NCBI RefSeq assembly: GCF_000427425.1
Contig: NZ_KE386495.1
Coordinates: 552,421 to 616,420, forward strand
Direction of reading: 5' to 3'
Length of the DNA: 64,000 nucleotides
Origin: Caldanaerobius polysaccharolyticus DSM 13641
Lineage (GTDB): Bacteria > Bacillota > Thermoanaerobacteria > Thermoanaerobacterales > Caldanaerobiaceae
Made by a program: the position numbers and the translations under genes. The notes under the pieces were generated by a model. That model was not told the origin of the DNA. It did no database searches and was given only the letters and a program-made list of their open reading frames with translations. Below are positions 28,174 to 37,477 of the stretch, in pieces. Every line of letters starts with the position of its first letter. The first letter of the stretch is position 1.

Positions 28174-28203
28174 TAGTATTTATCTTTTACTAGAATTTAT
28201 TCC
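28174..28203 (-). promoter_or_regulatory. Sigma-G-like promoter of spoVT
   Basis: GGAATA (28198-28203), 17 bases, AATACTA (28174-28180) on the minus strand resemble the sigma-G elements (GAATA, CATACTA). Confidence 0.6.
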
Positions 28204-28216
28204 AAAAGAAGGCGCA

Positions 28217-29212
28217 TCATTTATTTCCGATTTTTACGCTATTTATCACCCTCTGGTTTTTCTTTATCTTGGCGTTTTTCCTCCACTGGTCCACAAGCTT
28301 TCGATATTCATCATCCCTCTTTTGAGCCAATAACTTGTCCTTTATCTCGCCTTTTACCTGGTCAAAGGTCTTCTGAGGCTGAATTTTTTTATCTGTTACC
28401 TTTATAATATGATAGCCAAATTGGGTCTCTACAGGCTGGCTTATCTCACCGGGTTTCAACGCAAACGCAGCCTTTTCAAAAGTGGGATCCATAGTGCCAT
28501 AAGTAAATGTGCCAAGATCTCCTCCTTTGTCTTTGGTCTGGGTGTCAATAGAGTACTGCTTGGCCAGCTGTGCAAAGTCCGCTCCCTTTTTTAGTTTCTG
28601 CTCTATCTCATCTGCAGTCTTTTTGTCGCTGACCAGTATGTGGCTTGCGGTAACCGTGTCTGGTTTAAACTCCAACTTGTGTTCGTCGTAATACTTCTTC
28701 TCCTCTTGTTCGGTAACAGTAACATCGGCTGTTACTTTTTGCTCCAGCTTTTGTATTGTAAGCAATTTTCTGTACGTATCTTTTAATTGGGCGACCAGCT
28801 TATTTCTATCCAGCTTCTGGTCTTTTAATATCTTATTAAAATTGTCTTTCCCTCCGGCGTAAGTTTCATACATACTCACCTGATCGTTAACCTTTTTCTC
28901 CACTTCTTTGTCGGTAACGCTTATCCCCTCTTTTTTAGCCTGTTGAAGCTGCACCTTTTGCAATATCAGGGATTCCAAAACCATGGTCTTCAAGGAATCC
29001 CCCAGTTTTTGCCCTTGATACGTGGCATTCCAGTCCTGCTTGCCCTGGCTTTTTTCAATGCTGTCCACCTGGGCATTTAACTCTTCCTGAAATTCAGCTC
29101 TTGTAATCGGCTCCCCATTTACTGTGGCTACGACGTTATTGGAAACGCATCCAGTCAATAGCGACAGAATAACAGCAGCCGCGATAAATAGAAAAGCTGC
29201 TTTTTTTATCAA
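28217..29212 (-). CDS. prsA: Foldase lipoprotein, PrsA-type peptidyl-prolyl isomerase
   Basis: A lipoprotein foldase of about 331 residues that helps secreted proteins fold outside the membrane. The lipobox is LLTGC. A SurA-like N-terminal helical domain (PITRAEFQEELNAQ) is followed by a parvulin domain (about 180-285) with ASHILVSDK, GADFAQLAKQYSID, GGDLGTF and FGYHIIKV. TTG at 29212 is eight bases from AAGGAG and is the likeliest start; a GTG two codons upstream is only three bases away. Its promoter is at 29268-29296. Confidence 0.92.
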   Translation of the reverse strand: MIKKAAFLFIAAAVILSLLTGCVSNNVVATVNGEPITRAEFQEELNAQVDSIEKSQGKQDWNATYQGQKLGDSLKTMVLESLILQKVQLQQAKKEGISVTDKEVEKKVNDQVSMYETYAGGKDNFNKILKDQKLDRNKLVAQLKDTYRKLLTIQKLEQKVTADVTVTEQEEKKYYDEHKLEFKPDTVTASHILVSDKKTADEIEQKLKKGADFAQLAKQYSIDTQTKDKGGDLGTFTYGTMDPTFEKAAFALKPGEISQPVETQFGYHIIKVTDKKIQPQKTFDQVKGEIKDKLLAQKRDDEYRKLVDQWRKNAKIKKNQRVINSVKIGNK

Positions 29213-29267
29213 ATACACCCACTCCTTCTAACATTTTACATTTACGCTCGCGTTTAAGTATACAATA

Positions 29268-29296
29268 ATTATATATTACTCCCATCACAAATACAA
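29268..29296 (-). promoter_or_regulatory. Sigma-A promoter of prsA
   Basis: TTGTAT (29291-29296), 17 bases, TATAAT (29268-29273) in the gap between mfd and prsA. Confidence 0.65.
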
Positions 29297-29314
29297 TTTC
29301 ACATATGTTACAAA

Positions 29315-32300
29315 TTATTGGGCCACAGCAACTGGTTGGTCCTGAAGGTTTTTTAACTTAAGCAAAAACTCCTGCAGCTCTTTCAGCATAACAGAAGGCT
29401 TTTGAGACACTTTCAGCGAAATATGCGGTTTTTCACCGGCACTGTACATCAGTTTGCCTCTGTACTCCTTTACTAAAAAATCCGGCAGGTACAGCTGATC
29501 CTTTGGGTAAAGCGCGACGGTGTCTCCTCTTTGCACCACAGATATGATGCCGTTGCACCGGGCAAGGTACTTTATATACGCAATAGCTATAAGGTTTCTG
29601 GTAGGCTGTGGCACATCGCCAAACCTGTCCAACAGCTCATCCTCCACATCTATGACGTCATCTTTGCTGTTTATGGCGGCTATCTTCTTGTACATCTCTA
29701 GCTTTTGCTTCTCATCGGCTATATAGTTCTCATCGATATAAGCGTTTACGTCCAGGTCTACGCTTACCTCTACTTCCTTCTCCACAGGTTCTCCCTTGAG
29801 CTCTTTTATTGTCTCCTCCATCAGCCTCATGTACATGTCGTATCCCACTGTGATCATGTGACCATGCTGCTCCGCACCTAATATATTCCCTGCTCCCCTG
29901 ATCTCCAGATCCCTTAGAGCCAGCTTAAATCCCGAACCAAATTCTGTAAATTCCTTTATCGCTTCCAGCCTTTTTTCCGCTTCCTGCGACAGGACTTTAT
30001 CCTTTCTGTACGTGAAATAAGCATACGCCAATCTGTTGGATCTTCCCACACGGCCTCTCAGCTGATACAGCTGGGATAGGCCAAAATGATCAGCGTCATA
30101 CACGATAATAGTGTTCACATTGGGTATATCCAGTCCTGTCTCTATTATAGTGGTAGAGAGAAGAACGTCGTACTGACCTTCATAAAATTTAAGCATGATG
30201 TTCTCCAGCTGCCTTTCACTCATCTGACCATGGGCCACGGCTATGCTGGCTTCGGGCACCAGTTGCGCCAGGTATGCAGCCATGTTGTTAATGCTGGCGA
30301 CCCTATTGTACACAAAATAAACCTGTCCACCCCTGTTGAGCTCCTTTAAAATGGCGTCCCTGATGAGAGCGTCGTTGTACTCCACCACATAGGTCTGGAC
30401 GGGAAACCTCTCTCCCGGAGGGGTCTCCAGTAAGCTCATATCCCTTATGTTCAAGAGGGACATATAAAGAGTCCTGGGTATAGGGGTGGCCGTAAGCGTG
30501 AGCACGTCCACGTCCTTCTTCAATTGCTTTATGCGCTCTTTGTGCCTTACGCCAAATCTCTGCTCCTCATCTATAATGAGCAATCCCAGATCGTGAAACG
30601 AGATGTCGTTTTGCAAAAGCCTGTGGGTACCTATGACCACGTCTACAGTGCCGTTTTTTATGCCCTTTATGGTCTCTTTTTGCTGCTCTTTTGATCTGAA
30701 GCGACTGAGCATATCCACTTTTATAGGGAAATCCTTAAACCTCTTGGTAAAAGTGTTGTAGTGCTGCTCTGCCAGTATAGTAGTAGGGCACAGCACCGCC
30801 ACCTGTTTGCCGCTGATGGCCGCTTTAAAGGCAGCCCTTATAGCCACCTCGGTCTTGCCGTACCCTACATCGCCGCACAGCAGCCTATCCATGACCTTGT
30901 CTGACTCCATATCGGCTTTGACTTCCTGGATGGCCTTTAGCTGATCAGGAGTCTCTTCATAAGGGAATTGCTCTTCAAACTGTTTCTGCCACGGGGTATC
31001 CTCAGGATACGCGTAACCTTTCGCCGCACTTCGCTCCGCGTACAGCTTTATCAGTTCAGATGCTATATCCTTTATGGACTGTTTCACCCTGTTTTTAGTC
31101 CTGGCCCACTCATTTCCTCCCAATCGGTTGAGCTTTGGCGGAGCATCTTCGGACCCTATATACTTCTGTATCATGTCCAGCTGATCCGCGGGCACGTACA
31201 GTTTGTCTCCCCCGGCGTACTGAATGTACAGGTAGTCTCTGGTAATGCCATCTACCTGTATCTTGTTCATGCCCACATACCTTCCGATGCCGTGATTTAC
31301 GTGGACCACGAAATCCCCTGGCTTCAACTCAGCATAGCTTTTTATCCTGTTCTCCTTTTTTGCGGCAAAACTCTTTTTCTTCCTGGACGCTCCAAAAATC
31401 TCCTCGTCGCTTACCACAGCAAACTTTATGTCAGGGTATTCAAAACCTTTGCTCAGGGTGCCAGGGAACACCACTACTTCGCCCTTCTGGATCTCCCCTT
31501 CGGCGGTATCCTTGTAATGGCATTCTATGCCTTCTCCTGCCAGGCTATCGCAAAGGGAAATCCCCCTGTTCTGCCCTCCCGAGAGCAATACCACCCTATA
31601 ACCCATCTTTCGCCACAGGTTTAACTCTTCTACCAGCATGTCTATTTTATAGTGAAAAGGATGCATTGCTCTTGCAGTAAAGCTTACAAAACCTTTAGGG
31701 CTGAAGCCACTCAAGGATTTCATAAAGGGATTGTAAATAACCATAGGGCCTGATTGCAACCTCGCCGCTATTTCTTCGTAGGGTGCCATCAGAGAAGACT
31801 GGCCAGGAAGAACCTCGCCTCTTTCCAGCAGGGCCTTGAAATTTTCCTCAAACTCAAACCTTACGCTCTCAGCCGCTTGTCTGACCATATCAGGTTCGTC
31901 CAAAACAATCAATGCCTCTCCTATATAGTCCAGAAGCGTAGCGGCATAAGGAAATAAATAGTTGAGGAAAATATCTATATCTGAAAAAGCTATATTATTT
32001 TCAAAGCATTCGATGTACTCATTGATTTTATCCGATAACCTCTTTGCCGCATCAGGGGCCATGGCCTTGAGCTTATCCTCCTGACTGGCCAGTTCTTTCG
32101 CCATAGTTGTCGTGGCTCTCTTTACAACCTCTTGAGTTATCACCAGTTCTCTGGCGCAAAACAGCCTGACGCTATCTACCACCTGTTCGGTGCGCTGGGA
32201 AATGATATCAAAAATCCTTATGGAATCGATCTCGTCGTCAAATAGCTCTATTCGATAGGGCTTTTCTTCAGTTACCGGGAAAAAATCTATGATCCCGCCT

Positions 32301-32818
32301 CTGACACTGAATTGCCCTTTACCTTCGATCATATCCACCCTTTCATATCCCATGCTCACCAGCAGAGATGAAAGTTCACTTAAATCCACCACATCTCCCA
32401 CTCTTAGCGTTTTAAGGGCTTTTTTCAAATTCTCCGGCGGCGCCAATCTGCTGAGCAATGCCTCTATAGAGGTCACCACGATTAAGTCATCGCCGTATAA
32501 AAGTTTTTCTATCACAGAGAGCCTTTTCCCCGTGATTTCATTGCTTTTGGCCTCGACTTTATAAAACACGGTATCTTTTGATGGGAAGTATTCCACGTTA
32601 TCAGCAAAAAGCGCAAAATCTCCTGCCACTTTTCTGGCTTGAAGGTCGTGGGGCACCACGTACAACAACCTCTTGCCTGTCATGCGGTGTAAAGCATAGG
32701 CTACGTGTACCCGCTGGGTTTCAGTAAGTCCCGTTGCCAGGACAGGGGTATTTCCATCGTTTACGTTGTTCCACAACAGCTGAAATTCATTTAATTCCTT
32801 CAGTGGCTCAATCCACAA
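29315..32818 (-). CDS. mfd: Transcription-repair coupling factor Mfd
   Basis: An ATP-driven translocase that removes RNA polymerase stalled at DNA damage and recruits UvrA. Its 1167 residues hold the UvrB-like N-terminal module (SVRGGIIDFFPV), the CarD-like RNA-polymerase-interaction domain (ELKPGDFVVHVNHGIGRYVG, about 480), the RecG-like helicase with Walker A GDVGYGKTE and the DEEQRFG box, and the C-terminal UvrA-contact domain. TTG at 32818 is eight bases from GGGAGG. It overlaps the small gene upstream by 11 bases. Confidence 0.97.
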   Translation of the reverse strand: MWIEPLKELNEFQLLWNNVNDGNTPVLATGLTETQRVHVAYALHRMTGKRLLYVVPHDLQARKVAGDFALFADNVEYFPSKDTVFYKVEAKSNEITGKRLSVIEKLLYGDDLIVVTSIEALLSRLAPPENLKKALKTLRVGDVVDLSELSSLLVSMGYERVDMIEGKGQFSVRGGIIDFFPVTEEKPYRIELFDDEIDSIRIFDIISQRTEQVVDSVRLFCARELVITQEVVKRATTTMAKELASQEDKLKAMAPDAAKRLSDKINEYIECFENNIAFSDIDIFLNYLFPYAATLLDYIGEALIVLDEPDMVRQAAESVRFEFEENFKALLERGEVLPGQSSLMAPYEEIAARLQSGPMVIYNPFMKSLSGFSPKGFVSFTARAMHPFHYKIDMLVEELNLWRKMGYRVVLLSGGQNRGISLCDSLAGEGIECHYKDTAEGEIQKGEVVVFPGTLSKGFEYPDIKFAVVSDEEIFGASRKKKSFAAKKENRIKSYAELKPGDFVVHVNHGIGRYVGMNKIQVDGITRDYLYIQYAGGDKLYVPADQLDMIQKYIGSEDAPPKLNRLGGNEWARTKNRVKQSIKDIASELIKLYAERSAAKGYAYPEDTPWQKQFEEQFPYEETPDQLKAIQEVKADMESDKVMDRLLCGDVGYGKTEVAIRAAFKAAISGKQVAVLCPTTILAEQHYNTFTKRFKDFPIKVDMLSRFRSKEQQKETIKGIKNGTVDVVIGTHRLLQNDISFHDLGLLIIDEEQRFGVRHKERIKQLKKDVDVLTLTATPIPRTLYMSLLNIRDMSLLETPPGERFPVQTYVVEYNDALIRDAILKELNRGGQVYFVYNRVASINNMAAYLAQLVPEASIAVAHGQMSERQLENIMLKFYEGQYDVLLSTTIIETGLDIPNVNTIIVYDADHFGLSQLYQLRGRVGRSNRLAYAYFTYRKDKVLSQEAEKRLEAIKEFTEFGSGFKLALRDLEIRGAGNILGAEQHGHMITVGYDMYMRLMEETIKELKGEPVEKEVEVSVDLDVNAYIDENYIADEKQKLEMYKKIAAINSKDDVIDVEDELLDRFGDVPQPTRNLIAIAYIKYLARCNGIISVVQRGDTVALYPKDQLYLPDFLVKEYRGKLMYSAGEKPHISLKVSQKPSVMLKELQEFLLKLKNLQDQPVAVAQ

Positions 32819-33197
32819 GTCTTTTACCTCCCATCATAATGATGTTCCATACGGAGTGCATCAAAGCAGCCAGAGCTACCGCATATATTATATCTACGTA
32901 CGCACACGCCTTAAATGTTCCATAACCCAAAAGCCCATGGGTAATCACGCTCAAAGCCGCTGACCGAGCGTTTGCTTTTTTGCCTGCGTTAAAATAATCC
33001 CAAACGCCTTCAGCCACACCAAAAGCGGTGTGGCTGAGTACAATATCGCCTCTTAGAAACACAGCAAGATAAGTCTTTAAAAACTCCTCTACCAGAGGGG
33101 CGACAAACACCACCGAATACCTGCCTACAAACCTGGATGCCACAAGGTTTACCACATAAGCTGCACCAGCAGCCAATACACCTGCTATCAACCCCAT
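32808..33197 (-). CDS. Very small PrsW/CPBP-like membrane protein
   Basis: A 129-residue hydrophobic protein with about four membrane segments. Its motifs recall the PrsW intramembrane protease family: VEEFLKTYL, then FGVAEGVWDYF, ITHGLLGYG and LMHSVWNII, which would supply the Glu and His metal ligands. It is much shorter than PrsW (about 200 residues or more), so it may be a minimal protease or an inactive relative. It overlaps pth (10 bases) upstream and mfd (11 bases) downstream. A CPBP-family assignment is the main alternative. Confidence 0.65.
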   Translation of the reverse strand: MGLIAGVLAAGAAYVVNLVASRFVGRYSVVFVAPLVEEFLKTYLAVFLRGDIVLSHTAFGVAEGVWDYFNAGKKANARSAALSVITHGLLGYGTFKACAYVDIIYAVALAALMHSVWNIIMMGGKRLVD

Positions 33198-33763
33198 GTT
33201 TTCAACCCGTTAAACTTGTTCATGGCTTGGTAAACGGAATCAGATATAATGGTTTCTATAGCATCACAGGCCCTATCCACAGCGCAATCCACTATCTTGC
33301 GCTCTTCATCCGAAAATCGCCCTAGCACATGGCCCACCATGTCCTTATCACCCGAAGGCATCCCTATTCCAACCCTCACCCGTGGAAATTCCTCACTTCC
33401 CAGGTGGTATATGATAGACTTCATGCCGTTGTGGCCTCCAGCACTTCCTTTGGCTCTCACCCTGATTCTACCTACATCCAGGTCCACATCGTCATATACT
33501 ACAATGAGCCTGCAAAGAGGCAAGCTCATGTCTCTTACCGCGTCAACTACAGACCTTCCGCTTTCATTCATATAAGTAGATGGCTTAAGCAATATCACTT
33601 TTTCTCCATTAAAGCAGCCTTCGCCTACAATGCCTTTGTACCTTATGTGCTTTATCTCCACAGACCATCTTTCTGACAGCCTGTCTACTACATCAAAGCC
33701 CACATTGTGACGGGTCCCTTGGTACTGGGAACCCGGATTGCCCAATCCTACGATTAAATACAT
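33188..33763 (-). CDS. pth: Peptidyl-tRNA hydrolase
   Basis: Releases tRNA from peptidyl-tRNAs dropped by ribosomes. The 191 residues show GLGNPGSQYQGTRHNVGF with catalytic His19, GRIRVRAKGSAGGHNGMKS and RVRVGIGMPSG. Full family length. Linkage to mfd matches Bacillus. The promoter is at 33820-33848 and a GGAGG precedes ATG at 33763. Confidence 0.97.
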   Translation of the reverse strand: MYLIVGLGNPGSQYQGTRHNVGFDVVDRLSERWSVEIKHIRYKGIVGEGCFNGEKVILLKPSTYMNESGRSVVDAVRDMSLPLCRLIVVYDDVDLDVGRIRVRAKGSAGGHNGMKSIIYHLGSEEFPRVRVGIGMPSGDKDMVGHVLGRFSDEERKIVDCAVDRACDAIETIISDSVYQAMNKFNGLKTWG

Positions 33764-33819
33764 TTAAGACCTCCTGCAACGCTTTACTGCTTCTTTTCAT
33801 GTCCTCATCCAGTACTTAT

Positions 33820-33848
33820 ATTATACAGTGTAATTAAAATTAATGCAA
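33820..33848 (-). promoter_or_regulatory. Sigma-A promoter of pth-mfd
   Basis: TTGCAT (33843-33848), 17 bases, TATAAT (33820-33825) on the minus strand, between htrA and pth. Confidence 0.75.
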
Positions 33849-33861
33849 ATAAACGCAAGCG

Positions 33862-35064
33862 CTATTGAGATTGTATCAGCTTGATCCTGAGATTTAAAGT
33901 CCTTCCATCCCTCCAAACTGTTACCGTCACTATATCTCCTACTTTATGCTTTTCTATTACGCTTTGAAGCTGCTGTATGGTCTTTACAGTAGTCCCATCA
34001 ACCGCTGTAATCACATCACCAGGGCTTAAACCTACCATCTCAGCAGGCGATCCTGGTTGCACGTCCTGTACGTACACTCCCTGGGGAATATTATACGCTT
34101 TAGCAAGCTGGCTGGTTACCGTAGCTCCTACAATGCCTATCATAGGCCGCTGTATCTTGCCATACTTGATGAGGTTTTCTATGATAGGCTTAGCAGCATC
34201 GATAGAGATAGCAAAACCCATGCCTTCTACATTCGTACCCTGGCTCTCAAACAACCCAAAGGGATCTGACTGAGAACCTGTACTGGTAAGCTTAACGCTG
34301 TTAATACCTATGACCTCTCCCTTGTAATTTACCAACGGCCCGCCGCTATTGCCTGGGTTTATAGCCGCATCCGTCTGGATAAGCGGTAGGCTCTCTACAT
34401 CGGTATCCAGCTTTCGATTAAGCCCCGAGATCACACCGGCTGTAACCGTATCTGCAAACGCGTCACCCAGCGGATTGCCTATGGCCACTGCCAGCTCTCC
34501 TACCTGCACCTTGGAGGAATCCCCCAGCTTAGCGGCTGGAAGCCCTGTAGCATTTATTTTTAACACAGCCAGATCTGTTCTGGCATCAGCTCCAACCAGC
34601 TTAGCCGTGTATTGTTTGCCCTCGGTAGTCTTAACCGTTATGACGCTGGCCCCGTCGATGACGTGGTTATTGGTGACGATATACCCGTCAGAACTTATTA
34701 TTATGCCCGAGCCGCTGCCTCGCTCAACCAGCTGGCTGCGAAGACCATTGGAAGCCTGTACGCTATTGGTTATACCAACCACCGAAGGAGAGACCTGTTT
34801 GGCCACCTGCACTACCAAATCCCATGGATTGGTACCGCCATTTAACTGCAGGCTTACAGGCTGAAAGTTAGGCTGTATTATAGCTGTCTTGGTGGTTTGA
34901 TTAGAAGGCATAATCTGAGGCGCAGCGTAAACCACTACCAGTCCCCCTATAATAGCTCCGATTAACGCCGTCAAAAAGTATCTGATGAAGCCCTTTTTCT
35001 TTTTAACGGGCCTTACCTCTGCCATGATCTCGGTATACCTTTCATTGTCAAAATCATTAAACAT
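33862..35064 (-). CDS. htrA: HtrA/DegP-type serine protease
   Basis: A membrane-anchored quality-control protease of 400 residues. A short cytoplasmic N-terminus and one membrane segment (about 28-50) precede the trypsin-like domain with His in TNNHVID, Asp in RTDLAVLK and Ser in GNSGGPL, then one PDZ domain (about 300-395). ATG at 35064 is eight bases from GGAGG; a TTG one codon earlier is unlikely. The start region forms half of a perfect inverted repeat with sequence upstream of the -10. Confidence 0.94.
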   Translation of the reverse strand: MFNDFDNERYTEIMAEVRPVKKKKGFIRYFLTALIGAIIGGLVVVYAAPQIMPSNQTTKTAIIQPNFQPVSLQLNGGTNPWDLVVQVAKQVSPSVVGITNSVQASNGLRSQLVERGSGSGIIISSDGYIVTNNHVIDGASVITVKTTEGKQYTAKLVGADARTDLAVLKINATGLPAAKLGDSSKVQVGELAVAIGNPLGDAFADTVTAGVISGLNRKLDTDVESLPLIQTDAAINPGNSGGPLVNYKGEVIGINSVKLTSTGSQSDPFGLFESQGTNVEGMGFAISIDAAKPIIENLIKYGKIQRPMIGIVGATVTSQLAKAYNIPQGVYVQDVQPGSPAEMVGLSPGDVITAVDGTTVKTIQQLQSVIEKHKVGDIVTVTVWRDGRTLNLRIKLIQSQ

Positions 35065-35119
35065 CAAAAATACCTCCTTTTTTTCTTCCTTTTGCTATCA
35101 TTATAGTAGGTATTTTTGA
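35064..35119 (-). repeat. Inverted repeat around the htrA -10 and start codon
   Basis: TCAAAAATACC (35064-35074) and GGTATTTTTGA (35109-35119) are perfect 11-base inverted copies 34 bases apart. Between them, on the minus strand, lie a TATAAT and the AGGAGG of htrA. Confidence 0.7.
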
Positions 35120-35127
35120 CAAAATTA

Positions 35128-36054
35128 TTAACGAACTGTAAAAATATTATTATAATATTCCACCGTTTCCTTTAAACCCTGCTCCAACCTATACCGAGGT
35201 TGCCATGACAGTACTTCCTTTGCCCTTTTGTTGTCCAGATAACTGTTCATTATATCGCCTTTTCTCGGCGGCTGATACTGGGGTTCTTGATTTGACATGG
35301 TGAGTTCCTTCAATAGACTAAACAGGTAGTTGATGGTCACACATTTATTTGTGCTTATATTCAATATCTCTCCATCCCCTGCTTTCAACGCCCTGTAATT
35401 AGCCTCTGCTACATCTTTGACGTATATAAAGTCCCTGGTTTGCTCACCATCTCCGTATATAATAGGCTTTTTGCCGTGCAGAAGCCTGTCAATGAAAACA
35501 GCTACAACGCCGCCTTCCCCTGTATAATCTTGTCTTGGCCCATAGACATTGGCATATCTCAGCACAGTGTAATTTAATCCATATAGCTCTTTATACACAT
35601 AAAGGTAGTGCTCCACCGTATGCTTGGCCACGCCGTAAAAAGAAAGAGGTTGTACCCTGTGGGACTCATCTATCCCCAGGTACAGAGGATTCCCGTAAAC
35701 CGCGGCAGAAGACGCGTATATAAATTTCTTTACGCCGTAACGCACGCACTGCTGTAGGAGGTTTACTGTCCCCAAAATGTTGACAGAAGCGTCGTACAAT
35801 GGGTCCTCTATAGATTTTTGAACGCGGATCTGAGCGGCATGGTGGATGACGTAATCGGGCTTTTCTCTCTCAAAGACCTCCTCTATGCTACGGTCTCTCA
35901 CATCTGCTCTATAAAAGCGGGCAGCTTTGTGGACATTCTCCTCTTTTCCTGTGATCAATGAATCCAACACCACTACGTCGCATCCTCTCTCTATGAGCAG
36001 GTCCACTAAATTAGAGCCGATAAAACCAGCTCCCCCTGTCACCAAAACCTTCAT
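35128..36054 (-). CDS. NAD-dependent sugar epimerase (UDP-glucose 4-epimerase-like)
   Basis: A 308-residue extended short-chain dehydrogenase/epimerase. The Rossmann loop GGAGFIGSN lies at the N-terminus, and the catalytic Tyr/Lys pair is YGVAK (YxxxK) after SSAAVYG. It resembles bacterial UDP-glucose 4-epimerases and related nucleotide-sugar enzymes; substrate uncertain. ATG at 36054 overlaps the LoaP-like gene by four bases, implying coupling. No terminator is obvious after it. Confidence 0.87.
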   Translation of the reverse strand: MKVLVTGGAGFIGSNLVDLLIERGCDVVVLDSLITGKEENVHKAARFYRADVRDRSIEEVFEREKPDYVIHHAAQIRVQKSIEDPLYDASVNILGTVNLLQQCVRYGVKKFIYASSAAVYGNPLYLGIDESHRVQPLSFYGVAKHTVEHYLYVYKELYGLNYTVLRYANVYGPRQDYTGEGGVVAVFIDRLLHGKKPIIYGDGEQTRDFIYVKDVAEANYRALKAGDGEILNISTNKCVTINYLFSLLKELTMSNQEPQYQPPRKGDIMNSYLDNKRAKEVLSWQPRYRLEQGLKETVEYYNNIFTVR

Positions 36055-36593
36055 AAACACTCAACTCCTTTACCTGTGCAATAAACACTGCTTTTCAGCT
36101 GATGGATGCCCAGCTGTACAATCCTGGGTTCTCCCATTATGTCAATCCTGACCCGGGCCCTCTGCTTTCTGCTGTCTACGTCCACAATATGCCCTTCCAG
36201 TCCCTTGAGGGGGCCATCCACAACCTGTACCAGGCCACCTATGTATATTATCGTGGAATAGTCGATAATTTCCGATCTCTCCGTGAGAGACAAAACGACC
36301 TTCATCTCATCGTCAGGAACAGGAATAGGATAGCAGTCATTTTTTAACACGCCGATTATACCGGGTGTTTCTGCTATCCTATAGTAATTGACGTTATTCA
36401 TATGGAGGTAAACAAACACGTAGCCGGGGAAAACGGTCTTTAAAACCACCACTTGTTTCCCCTTTTTTCTCTCTACGAGTTTTCTCCTGGGAACCAGTAT
36501 GCTTATATCATTACCAGCAAATCGCCTGTTTAACGCCTGCTTAACGTTGAGTTCATTGCCGCTCTTGGTGTATACCACGTACCAGTTCTTCAT
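36051..36593 (-). CDS. loaP: NusG-family antiterminator, LoaP-like
   Basis: A 180-residue NusG paralogue: NGN domain at the start (KNWYVVYTKSGNELNVKQAL) with VFPGYVFVYL, and a KOW motif (VQVVDGPLKGLEG) at the C-terminus. Specialised NusG proteins such as LoaP keep RNA polymerase running through terminators in long operons. The context here, housekeeping genes plus one epimerase, is unusual. ATG at 36593 is likely; an ATG at 36629 would place a leader hairpin (36601-36616) inside the coding region. A TGGTATAAT extended -10 lies upstream. Confidence 0.8.
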   Translation of the reverse strand: MKNWYVVYTKSGNELNVKQALNRRFAGNDISILVPRRKLVERKKGKQVVVLKTVFPGYVFVYLHMNNVNYYRIAETPGIIGVLKNDCYPIPVPDDEMKVVLSLTERSEIIDYSTIIYIGGLVQVVDGPLKGLEGHIVDVDSRKQRARVRIDIMGEPRIVQLGIHQLKSSVYCTGKGVECL

Positions 36594-36600
36594 AATAGAC

Positions 36601-36616
36601 CCTGGAAAATCCCAGG
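36601..36616 (-). other. Small hairpin before the LoaP-like gene
   Basis: CCTGG/CCAGG with a six-base loop lies eight bases before the start codon at 36593. Confidence 0.35.
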
Positions 36617-36690
36617 CCTCCTCTCCCATTGTCTTACTGCCTTTCTTTTATTATACCACATGAATATGTCACTGTGTGTCGATAACTGTC

Positions 36691-37461
36691 TCAAGCGTTG
36701 CGTTCGTATATCATCCTGAGGCCTTCCAGCGTAAGCAGGTTATTCACCTCATTTATAGTTTTAGACTCTTCGGCTACCATTCTGGCCAGCCCCCCTGTAG
36801 CCACCACAAAGGGCTCTTTATCTTTGCTCAGCTCTTTTTTCATCCTCTCCACAATGCTGTCCACCAGGCCCACGTAGCCGTACACAATCCCCGCCTGCAT
36901 GGCTTCAACCGTAGACCTTCCTATGATGCTATCAGGTTTTACCAATTCTACCCTGGGAAGTTTGGCTGCTCTCTGAAAAAGGGCCTCAGCGGATATCAGT
37001 ATACCCGGGGCTATAGCACCTCCCAGATACTCACATCGCTCGGTGACAGCGCAAAAAGTCGTAGCAGTGCCAAAATCAACGATAATCACAGGCCCTCCGT
37101 AAAGCTCGTAAGCGGCCACCGCGTTTACAATCCTGTCAGCTCCGACCTCCCGGGGATTATAGTACCTTATATTAAGCCCTGTCTTTATGCCTGGACCCAC
37201 TATCATTGGCCTTTTATGCATGTATTTAATGACAGTAGCCTCAAAGGTATGCATGATAGGAGGTACCACTGATGACACTATCACCGCATCAACGTCTTCC
37301 AGTGAAAGCCCCCTATCTGCAAAAAGGCTTTTTATGAGTATACCAAACTCATCAGAGGTCTTTCCTCTATCAGTTGAGATCCTCCAAAAATGAAGCAGTT
37401 TTTTGCCCTGATACACGCCAAACACGATATTGGTATTGCCTATATCAAATGCCAACAACAT
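36691..37461 (-). CDS. coaX: Type III pantothenate kinase
   Basis: Performs the first step of coenzyme A synthesis, phosphorylating pantothenate. Its 256 residues show the ASKHA-type phosphate loop DIGNTN near the start, [14 protein letters not shown] and [12 protein letters not shown] at 37461 follows GGCGGGGTG; an upstream in-frame TTG is not needed. It overlaps the end of the P1 peptidase region only by spacing (17 bases apart). In B. subtilis coaX follows ftsH; here it lies separately but in the same neighbourhood. Confidence 0.95.
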   Translation of the reverse strand: MLLAFDIGNTNIVFGVYQGKKLLHFWRISTDRGKTSDEFGILIKSLFADRGLSLEDVDAVIVSSVVPPIMHTFEATVIKYMHKRPMIVGPGIKTGLNIRYYNPREVGADRIVNAVAAYELYGGPVIIVDFGTATTFCAVTERCEYLGGAIAPGILISAEALFQRAAKLPRVELVKPDSIIGRSTVEAMQAGIVYGYVGLVDSIVERMKKELSKDKEPFVVATGGLARMVAEESKTINEVNNLLTLEGLRMIYERNA

Positions 37462-37477
37462 AAAAACACCCCGCCTT

